Assembly: GCA_023429545.1 (NCBI GenBank)
Contig: JAEYUU010000564.1
Coordinates: 1-5,486 of the forward strand
DNA from: Verrucomicrobiota bacterium
GTDB taxonomy: Bacteria; Verrucomicrobiota; Verrucomicrobiia; Verrucomicrobiales; Verrucomicrobiaceae
Direction of reading: 5' to 3'
DNA: 5,486 bases
Shown: piece by piece, positions 1-5,486 of the stretch
How positions within the stretch are numbered: the first letter of the stretch is position 1
How the letters are laid out: each line of letters opens with the position of its first letter
Made by a program: the position numbers and the translations under genes
The notes under the pieces: model-generated
What the model saw: the letters and a program-made list of their open reading frames with translations, nothing else
Told to the model about the DNA's origin: nothing
The model's database searches: none

Positions 1-2
1 TT

Positions 3-1175
3 CTTGTCCTCATCATCTTCCTGCTGGTCGGGTGGATCTACAGCGTCTGGCGGCAGGGGCGTGACGGGTACACGCTGTTTGACGTGTTGAAGGGCACGGT
101 GGCCACGCCGGAGGAGAAAACTTCGCCCCTCCCTCCCACCGAGCCAGTGCTGAAGGAGGGCGCGCTCCCGGGATTGGAGCAGCTCAACCAAGAATACTCA
201 AAACTGGCTGCGGCAGTGCTTCCCTCGGTGGTGAGCATCAATACCGAATCCGTCGTGGCGGCCCGCCCTCGCAACATCTTCGAATACATGCAGGGCAACA
301 TGGGCGTGGTGAGGCAGCGCGGTCTGGGGTCCGGGGTCATCGTGACGAAGGAAGGTCACGTCCTCACGAACTATCATGTGATCGCGGGGGCGCGGCAGGT
401 CCAGATTGTCACGAATGATCACAAGACCTTTGCCGCGGAGCTCATTGGCGTGGACCCTTCGATGGACCTCGCCTTGCTCCGCATCACCAGCAACCGCAAG
501 GACTTCCCTGCGCTGTCGTTTGCCGACTCGAATGACGTGCAGGCCGGCCAGATTGTCTTTGCCGTGGGGAATCCACTTGGGTTCAGCGGCACGGTCTCCC
601 AAGGCATCATCAGCGCCACGCAGAGGTGGACGCAGGACAGCGCCATGGAGTTCCTGCAGACCGACGCGAACATCATTCCGGGGAATTCCGGTGGCCCGCT
701 GGTGAACCTCCGCGGCGAAATTGTCGGCATCAATGAATCCGTGTACACGGGCGGCAGTGGCCAGATGCACCAGCAAGCCTGGCAAGGCATCGGCCTGGCC
801 ATCCCTGCAAACGATGCCAAGGAATCGCTGGATGCCATGCTGCAAAAGCGTACCCGAACCGACTGCTACCTGGGACTGGTGCTGGATCCCAATGTAGTCA
901 CGGTGAATTCCTCGGAAGGAGGCTTTCTGGGGGTGATGGTCACGGATTTGGGAGTAGGCTCGCCCGCACAGGCATCAGGATTAGAGGTGGGAGATGTCAT
1001 CACCCAGTACGGCGAACGCCGGGTGGAGTCCGCAAATCAACTGCTGAGCTTCATCCGCCGGTCAAAACCCGGTCAACCCGTGGAAATGACGGTGGTGCGG
1101 TCAGGCAAGCTTGAGAAACTCAATGCCGTGCCCCAGCCCAGGCCGCAACAGCAGCAGCAAATCCAGGCAAGATAG
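3..1175 (+). CDS. Membrane-anchored HtrA/DegS-like trypsin-family serine protease with one PDZ domain (5' end outside window)
   Basis: The frame is open to the left edge, so the true start lies upstream. The first codons encode a hydrophobic membrane segment (LVLIIFLLVGWIYSVW, about 3-50). The GTG at 84 would remove this anchor and is not a credible start. Counting residues from that GTG, a Pro/Glu-rich linker (about 7-30) leads to a trypsin-like domain (about 38-253). The catalytic residues are His98 (NYHV, codon at 375), Asp128 (DPSMDLALL, codon at 465) and Ser202 (GNSGGP, codon at 687). TVSQGIIS at 170-177 is also typical of HtrA. A single PDZ domain follows (about 262-345, with GSPAQASGLEVGDVI), then a Gln-rich tail containing QQQQQ. 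One anchor, one protease and one PDZ is the DegS/HhoB-like layout; DegP has two PDZ domains. From family knowledge it should cleave damaged or signalling proteins on the outer face of the cytoplasmic membrane. The triad is intact, so it is probably active. Its substrate is unknown, and a DegS-type sigma-factor role is not shown. Confidence 0.93.
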   Translation, partial: LVLIIFLLVGWIYSVWRQGRDGYTLFDVLKGTVATPEEKTSPLPPTEPVLKEGALPGLEQLNQEYSKLAAAVLPSVVSINTESVVAARPRNIFEYMQGNMGVVRQRGLGSGVIVTKEGHVLTNYHVIAGARQVQIVTNDHKTFAAELIGVDPSMDLALLRITSNRKDFPALSFADSNDVQAGQIVFAVGNPLGFSGTVSQGIISATQRWTQDSAMEFLQTDANIIPGNSGGPLVNLRGEIVGINESVYTGGSGQMHQQAWQGIGLAIPANDAKESLDAMLQKRTRTDCYLGLVLDPNVVTVNSSEGGFLGVMVTDLGVGSPAQASGLEVGDVITQYGERRVESANQLLSFIRRSKPGQPVEMTVVRSGKLEKLNAVPQPRPQQQQQIQAR

Positions 1176-1192
1176 GAATCCCGGCTGCCTCA

Positions 1193-1226
1193 TCCATCCG
1201 CCTTCGTCCGTTCATCCGTACTTCCG
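1193..1226. repeat. Degenerate 8-bp tandem repeat in spacer (TTCRTCCG-like)
   Basis: Three adjacent octamers at 1203-1226 read TTCGTCCG, TTCATCCG and TACTTCCG. A fourth similar unit, TCCATCCG, lies at 1193-1200, separated by two bases. The copies are imperfect and few, so this may be chance in a pyrimidine-rich spacer. It sits just after the protease stop codon and ahead of the OmpA-like gene. No function is assigned. Confidence 0.35.
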
Positions 1227-1250
1227 AGGTACAGACAGGCAGCTTTCCCC

Positions 1251-1281
1251 TCGACAAAGCGGCTCTGCCGGGTTGCATTAT
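1251..1281 (+). promoter_or_regulatory. Possible weak sigma70-like promoter ahead of the OmpA-like gene
   Basis: TCGACA (1251-1256) matches five of six bases of TTGACA. CATTAT (1276-1281) matches four of six bases of TATAAT. The 19-bp gap is longer than the preferred 17. Such matches are common by chance, so this is only a candidate. If real, transcription would start near 1288, leaving a very short leader that would clip the weak ribosome site. Confidence 0.18.
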
Positions 1282-1282
1282 T

Positions 1283-1288
1283 GGCAGG
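1283..1288 (+). promoter_or_regulatory. Weak Shine-Dalgarno-like site favouring the ATG at 1301
   Basis: GGCAGG lies 12 bases before the ATG at 1301 and 18 before the alternative in-frame ATG at 1307. It differs from AGGAGG at two positions. The spacing makes 1301 the better start, but the site is weak, and verrucomicrobial genes often lack clear ribosome sites. Confidence 0.3.
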
Positions 1289-1300
1289 CTGGAACACATC

Positions 1301-2785
1301 ATGCTTATGTCCCGAACCCGCCGTCATCGATTCCACCCTGTTGGTGGAGCGCTTGGCCCCATCCTTCTGATTCTGGTGGCGCTCGCCATCAGCGGGACGG
1401 TATTCTTCCTCTTCACCAAGAAAAAGATCGATGCGCAGCGTGAGGAGGCAATGGCACAAGAGGCGGAAGCCGCTGCTCAATCGACAGCCAGCACGTCGGC
1501 AGCCCCGGCCAAGCCACCACAGATGCCAGGCAGCGCGGCCCAACCCGCCGGTCAGCAAGCACCGGTCGCCCCGGCTCCGCCCCCCGTGCTCGGCTTCGCC
1601 CGCCCCATAGACGTGGCAGAGCAGCTCGCCCGCAGCATGATGATTGGCGATATGGCATCCGGAGCGAAAATCATCTCTGGGGGTGATCCCTCGCAGGAAG
1701 CCGGCGCCATGGCGGCGCTGAACAAGATCAAGGAACTGGGCTACAAGCCGGTGCAGCCAGATCTGATCCAGACCATCGGACAGGTGGGACCTGCCGTGCG
1801 GCTGGGCATCCCGCTGATCAAAGTAGACGGCAGCGCAGGTCAGATCCGTCTGCAGATTGACGTGCAGAAGGATCCCGACATGGGTTGGAAGGTGGGCACC
1901 GTGCGGCTGCCCAAGGAACTGGAAGCCGTGATGGCCGCCGTCGCTCCTCCCGCCCGCCCCAGCGCTCCTCCGACGGTGAATCCTCAGGGAGGCGCTCCCC
2001 TGCCGCCGAGCGGTCCCGCCGCTAAGCCCTTGTTCATTCTGGAGACCCGTCCGGATGCCATCGCCTTCGCCAGTGACTTCGTGGACCATCTTCTGAAGCT
2101 CGACTACGACGCAGTAAACAGCCTCGTGGACAACGCGCGAGTCCCTCCCATGAAGGTCGCGGGCCTGTGCATCGTGTTCGAGGATGGAAAATACAAACTC
2201 GCCGGCTCCAAGCCTCTCGTGGCCACGGTGGCCACGGAGAACACCAGCTGGGTCATCGCCAAGGTGCACTCCGACATCCTGAAAGAGGAGACGGAGTTCG
2301 GCCTCGAGCTCGAAAAGAAGGCCGATGGATGGAAGGTCATCGGACTGAATCTCTCCAAGTTGCTGGCGGACAATGCCCGCTCCTCCGCGGCCGCCGGTGT
2401 GCCCTACACCCCGCTGGTGCAGAATCCCAAGGGCGGCGAGAGCATCGCGCTCTATTATGAGTATGACTCGGACATCCTGCACCCCCGGGCGCAAACGCAG
2501 CTCAAGATCATCGCCAGCATCCTGAAGAGCAGTCCCACCCGGAAGATCAAGATTGGCGGGCACACCGATGCCCTGGGTGCGGACACGTACAATCTGGCGC
2601 TCTCCAAGAAGCGGGCGGAGGCGGTGAAGCAGTTCTTCCTGGATGAGGGTGTGCCGGTGGCTCAGGTCGAGACCATCGGTTTTGGCAAGGCGAATCCATT
2701 GAGCCCGAATGTGAAGGCGGACGGCACCGACAATCCCGAGGGCCGCTCCCGCAACCGCCGCGCGGAAATCCTGCTGGATTTTTGA
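1301..2785 (+). CDS. Single-TM-anchored OmpA-family peptidoglycan-binding protein with a duplicated domain
   Basis: The product has 494 residues. An Arg-rich N-terminus (RTRRHR) precedes one membrane helix (about 14-38), followed by KKK, so the rest is predicted to be periplasmic. An Ala/Gln/Pro linker (about 45-100) leads to two similar domains (about 103-210 and 251-358). Both open with a helical stretch and end in WKV (Trp196, Trp344) followed by a Leu/Lys segment. A second Pro-rich linker (about 213-245) separates them. The C-terminus (about 384-494) is an OmpA-like domain with GHTDALG, NLALSKKRAEAV and RSRNRRAE. Asp423 and Arg438 are 15 residues apart, as are the diaminopimelate-binding Asp and Arg of OmpA. 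I see no lipobox and no beta-barrel, so this resembles a MotB-like tether rather than true OmpA. It probably links the inner membrane to peptidoglycan. The middle domains are not identified; NTF2-like folds are possible. The start at 1301 is preferred over 1307, with little consequence. Confidence 0.92.
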   Translation: MLMSRTRRHRFHPVGGALGPILLILVALAISGTVFFLFTKKKIDAQREEAMAQEAEAAAQSTASTSAAPAKPPQMPGSAAQPAGQQAPVAPAPPPVLGFARPIDVAEQLARSMMIGDMASGAKIISGGDPSQEAGAMAALNKIKELGYKPVQPDLIQTIGQVGPAVRLGIPLIKVDGSAGQIRLQIDVQKDPDMGWKVGTVRLPKELEAVMAAVAPPARPSAPPTVNPQGGAPLPPSGPAAKPLFILETRPDAIAFASDFVDHLLKLDYDAVNSLVDNARVPPMKVAGLCIVFEDGKYKLAGSKPLVATVATENTSWVIAKVHSDILKEETEFGLELEKKADGWKVIGLNLSKLLADNARSSAAAGVPYTPLVQNPKGGESIALYYEYDSDILHPRAQTQLKIIASILKSSPTRKIKIGGHTDALGADTYNLALSKKRAEAVKQFFLDEGVPVAQVETIGFGKANPLSPNVKADGTDNPEGRSRNRRAEILLDF

Positions 2786-2867
2786 TCCCGCGAAGAATCG
2801 GCGCCAATCAAGGTGGTGTCGTCCTTCTGAAAGGCCCGCGGACCCCGGGTCGTTTGGAATTTCCTGC

Positions 2868-2895
2868 TTTCCCGTCTGGCCCCTGCTCCTATTAT
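2868..2895 (+). promoter_or_regulatory. Possible -10 element upstream of the secreted heme-protein gene
   Basis: TATTAT (2890-2895) matches five of six bases of TATAAT in a GC-rich spacer. The best hexamer at 16-bp spacing, TTTCCC (2868-2873), is a poor -35. A start near 2902 would leave a leader of about 10 bases. The gene shows no Shine-Dalgarno site, which fits a near-leaderless transcript. The evidence is thin. Confidence 0.15.
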
Positions 2896-2911
2896 CATTT
2901 CCACCCTGCAC

Positions 2912-5485
2912 ATGACCAATCTCACCCGCTCCCTCCTCGCCGCGACGCTCCTCGCGGTCGGCGCCTCCACCACCCTGCTGCATGCCGAGTCCCCCAGCTG
3001 GATCTGGTCCGCCGCCAACGCCAAGCCGAAACAGAAGGTGTTCTTCCGGAAGACTTTCGACGTGAATCCGAGGGACACCGTGCGCCTTTATGCCGCCTGC
3101 GATGACTCCATGACCATCTTCGTGAACGGAAAAGAAGTCACGAAGGGAGCGAGCTGGGAGAAAATTGAGGTGAAGGACCTGAGTCCCTTCACCTCCAACG
3201 GACGCAATGTCATCGCCGTGCAAGCTGGCAATGGCGGGAACGACAAGGCAGGACTTCTGGTAAAGGTGGTGGTGGAGACACCCAAGGGCATCCGCGATGT
3301 GGTGAGTGATGGCACTTGGAAGCATAGCGAGAAGGCGGAGGAAGGCTGGAAGAATGCCGACTTCAAGGACAAGGAATGGAAGCCGGCCGTAGTGGTGGCG
3401 AAGCTTGGAGAGGGCCCTTGGAAGAAGGTGACGGATGCCACTCTCGCCGCCGCCGCCAACTTGAAAGCTCCCGAAGCCACGGCGGTGAAGGACATCAAGA
3501 TCAAAGAGGGCTTCAAGGTGGAACTGCTCTACAGCGTGCCCATGACCACCGAGGGCTCGTGGGTGGCAACCTGCTTCGATGACAAGGGTCGCCTCATCGT
3601 GAGCGACCAGTATGGCAAGCTCTACCGCGTCACGCTTCCCGCGCTCAATGGCAAAGCCACGGACACGAAGGTGGAGCCCATCGCCGCGGAGATCGGCGAG
3701 GCACAGGGTCTCGTCTATGCCTTCGGTGCGCTGTATGCCATCACGAACTCGGACAAGTATCCCCGTGGCCTGTGGCGCATCAAGGACACAGACGGCGATG
3801 ACAAGTTCGACAAGGTGGAGCACCTTCGCGCCTTCGCGAACAAGGGCGGCGAGCACGGTCCACACGCCGTGGTCTTGAGCCCGGATGGCAAGTCTCTTTA
3901 CTGCGTGGTGGGCAACCAGACACCAGTCACCGAGGTGGACAGCAGCCGCGTGCCCCAGCATTGGGCGGAAGACCGCCTTCTCGCCCCACTCGTGGGTCGC
4001 GGCTTCATGCGCGAAGTGATGGCCCCCGGTGGATGGGTGGCCAAGACGGATCCCGATGGCAAGACCTGGGAACTCATCTGCACCGGCTTCCGCAATGAAT
4101 ATGACGCTGCCTTCAACAAGGATGGCGATCTCTTCACCTTCGATGCGGACATGGAATGGGACTTCAGCACGCCCTGGTACCGCCCCACCCGCGTGTGCCA
4201 CGTGCTGAGTGGCGGCGAGTTTGGCTGGCGCTCGCTCTCCAAAAAATTCCCGGTGCGCTGGGAGGACAACCTTCCCCCGACGGTCGACATCGGCCCGGGT
4301 TCCCCCACGGGCGTGGGCTTTGGCTACGGTGCGAAGTTCCCCCAGAAATACCAGGACGCGTTCTACATCTGCGACTGGAGCTACGGCAAGATGTACGCGG
4401 TGCACCTGAAGAAGACCGGCGCGGGATACACGGCCGACTTTGAGGAATTCATGGCCGCGCAGCCGCTGCCGCTGACCGATGTGCTGATTTCACCCAAGGA
4501 CGGCGCCATGTACGTGACCATCGGCGGACGCCGTGTGCAGAGCGGTCTGTATCGCGTCACGTATGCCGGCGAGACCGCTGCCAAGGCTCCCTCCAAGGGG
4601 GGCACAGGCAAACCTTCCCTGAAGGAACTGCAGGCCGCCACCGTGGAAACGAAGGCAGTGGGCTTTGGTGATCCGGATTCGACGGAGAAGCTGCACAAGT
4701 TGCGCCGCGAATTGGAGAACTATCACAAAGTCGATGCCAAGGCATTGGACGTCGCGTGGCCGCAACTGGGACACGAGGACCGCTTCATCCGCTTCGCCGC
4801 GCGCATCGCGGTGGAGCATCAGCCGGTGGAAAGCTGGAAGGACAAGGCGCTGAACGAGACGAATCCCCGTACTGCGCTCACCGCGCTGATGGCCCTGAGC
4901 CGAAGTGGCAAGGGTGACAAGGCAGTGCTGCCCCAGTTCCTCGCCGCGCTGGACAAAATCGACTTCGCCAAGCTCAAGGGCATCGATCGCGAAACGTATG
5001 TGCGTGACTACTACCTCGCCTTCGCCCGCCTGGGCGAACCCGAAGGTGCCCTGAAGGAGCAGACCACTGCGAAGCTCTCCAAACTCTTCCCCACGGGCGA
5101 CCCCTGGCTGGATGTGGACCTCACCGAGGTGCTCACCTTCCTGGGCGACGCTGCCTTCCTGCCCAAGGCAGTGGCCCTGGTAGAGACCGCTCCCACGCAG
5201 GAGGAGCAGATCGCGCACGCCATGAGCCTGCGCTTCGCGAAGAATGGATGGACCCCGGAGCTGCGCGAGCGCTTTTTCAAGTGGGTCTGCCTGCGTGCGC
5301 CTACCTACAAGGGGGGCGCGAGCTTCGGCCTCTTCATGCAGGACCTGCGCAAGGACGCCGAGGCTGGTCTTTCCGATGCGGAGAAGCTGGCTCTCAAGCC
5401 CGTCCTTGAAGCCAAGCCCGATGTGCAGATGCCGCAGTTCACCTTCACCCCACGCAACTTCGTCAAGAATTACACCATGGCTGAT
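2912..5485 (+). CDS. Secreted PVC-type beta-propeller/HEAT protein, probable heme-binding dehydrogenase-like protein (3' end outside window)
   Basis: The frame runs 858 codons to the right edge with no stop. The ATG at 2912 is the first usual start after an in-frame TGA at 2828, and it gives a signal peptide (about 1-25, LLHA before ESPSW). No Shine-Dalgarno site is visible. Residues 28-173 look like the beta-sandwich of glycoside hydrolase family 2 or rhamnosidase N-termini (FRKTFDV, FVNGKEV, SDGTWKHSE, WKNADFKDKEWKPAVV). Residues 192-553 form a beta-propeller with motifs of the TIGR02604-like family: SDQYGKLYRVT, GEHGPHAVVLSPDG, FNKDGDLFTFDADMEWD, TPWYRPTRVCHV, GPGSPTGVGFGYGAKFP and GGRRVQSGLYRVTY. 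An EF-hand-like loop spans 292-303. Residues about 568-838 are helical and HEAT-like. Related proteins usually continue into a cytochrome c domain, and the last residues (PRNFVKNYTMAD) resemble the lead-in to it. No CxxCH is visible here. A role in extracytoplasmic oxidation of sugars or related compounds is inferred; substrate and cofactor are unknown. Confidence 0.9.
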   Translation, partial: MTNLTRSLLAATLLAVGASTTLLHAESPSWIWSAANAKPKQKVFFRKTFDVNPRDTVRLYAACDDSMTIFVNGKEVTKGASWEKIEVKDLSPFTSNGRNVIAVQAGNGGNDKAGLLVKVVVETPKGIRDVVSDGTWKHSEKAEEGWKNADFKDKEWKPAVVVAKLGEGPWKKVTDATLAAAANLKAPEATAVKDIKIKEGFKVELLYSVPMTTEGSWVATCFDDKGRLIVSDQYGKLYRVTLPALNGKATDTKVEPIAAEIGEAQGLVYAFGALYAITNSDKYPRGLWRIKDTDGDDKFDKVEHLRAFANKGGEHGPHAVVLSPDGKSLYCVVGNQTPVTEVDSSRVPQHWAEDRLLAPLVGRGFMREVMAPGGWVAKTDPDGKTWELICTGFRNEYDAAFNKDGDLFTFDADMEWDFSTPWYRPTRVCHVLSGGEFGWRSLSKKFPVRWEDNLPPTVDIGPGSPTGVGFGYGAKFPQKYQDAFYICDWSYGKMYAVHLKKTGAGYTADFEEFMAAQPLPLTDVLISPKDGAMYVTIGGRRVQSGLYRVTYAGETAAKAPSKGGTGKPSLKELQAATVETKAVGFGDPDSTEKLHKLRRELENYHKVDAKALDVAWPQLGHEDRFIRFAARIAVEHQPVESWKDKALNETNPRTALTALMALSRSGKGDKAVLPQFLAALDKIDFAKLKGIDRETYVRDYYLAFARLGEPEGALKEQTTAKLSKLFPTGDPWLDVDLTEVLTFLGDAAFLPKAVALVETAPTQEEQIAHAMSLRFAKNGWTPELRERFFKWVCLRAPTYKGGASFGLFMQDLRKDAEAGLSDAEKLALKPVLEAKPDVQMPQFTFTPRNFVKNYTMAD

Positions 5486-5486
5486 C

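Noticed and set aside
84..86. GTG as the start codon of the protease gene
   Set aside because: The frame stays open upstream and encodes a clear membrane helix that fits the DegS-like layout. Starting here would remove it.
198..845. A 215-codon minus-strand frame inside the protease gene
   Set aside because: It is fully antisense to the conserved protease domain, which has an intact catalytic triad, and has no recognisable features of its own.
1218..1232. Inverted repeat GTACTTCCGAGGTAC as a terminator
   Set aside because: The stem is about 6 pairs including a G-T wobble, with a 3-base loop, and no T-run follows it.
2841..2851. Palindrome GACCCCGGGTC after the OmpA-like gene as a terminator
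   Set aside because: Only 4 to 5 pairs with almost no loop and no following T-run. It is expected by chance in GC-rich DNA.
2782..3105. A 107-codon + strand frame starting with TTG at the OmpA-like gene stop
   Set aside because: It overlaps the signal peptide and first domain of the secreted protein in another frame, shows no motif, and has a composition typical of an out-of-frame reading.
4187..4201. Cys-His in TRVCH of the secreted protein as a heme attachment site
   Set aside because: There is no cysteine three residues before the Cys-His pair, so it is not CxxCH. The segment belongs to a conserved propeller motif.
1190..4405. A 1071-codon open frame on the minus strand spanning the OmpA-like gene, the spacer and half of the secreted protein gene
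   Set aside because: Its codons are exact reverse complements of the sense codons, because both sense genes share the same phase. It stays open only because the sense frame has no TTA, CTA or TCA in that stretch. The translation is Gly/His/Arg-rich with no recognisable domain, while both sense genes have clear families. The first sense TCA (about 4487) lies just past its start.

Overview
The window holds three genes on the + strand in a GC-rich genome. Two of them are cut by the window edges. The best clue to the organism is the third gene. Its beta-propeller segment carries motifs I recognise from the large secreted 'PVC-type heme-binding' proteins (TIGR02604-like N-terminal region) that are expanded in Verrucomicrobia and Planctomycetes. 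Together with the GC-rich codon use and weak or absent Shine-Dalgarno sites, this suggests a verrucomicrobial chromosome, possibly near Verrucomicrobium or Prosthecobacter. That placement is inference from motif memory, not from a search.

Layout: (1) positions 3-1175 are the 3' part of a membrane-anchored HtrA/DegS-like serine protease, with a TM segment, a trypsin-like domain with an intact His/Asp/Ser triad, and one PDZ domain. (2) After a 125-bp spacer, 1301-2785 is a complete 494-aa protein with one N-terminal TM anchor, Ala/Pro/Gln linkers, two similar ~108-aa domains of unknown function and a C-terminal OmpA-like peptidoglycan-binding domain. (3) After a 126-bp spacer, 2912-5485 is the 5' part (858 codons) of a secreted multidomain protein. 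It has a signal peptide, a carbohydrate-binding-like beta-sandwich, a beta-propeller with an EF-hand-like loop and a helical HEAT-like region. The frame is still open at the right edge, about where this family normally enters its cytochrome c (CxxCH) domain.

All three products are predicted to work outside the cytoplasm. The first two could form an envelope-maintenance pair: a protease guarding the periplasm and a peptidoglycan-tethering membrane protein. The third is more likely a secreted or periplasmic oxidoreductase-like protein linked to saccharide use, and may be a neighbour only by position. Spacers of ~125 bp leave open whether the genes are co-transcribed. No RNA gene, mobile element, CRISPR array or convincing terminator is visible. 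I see no clearly new multi-gene system. The most novel item is the duplicated unnamed domain in the OmpA-like protein.
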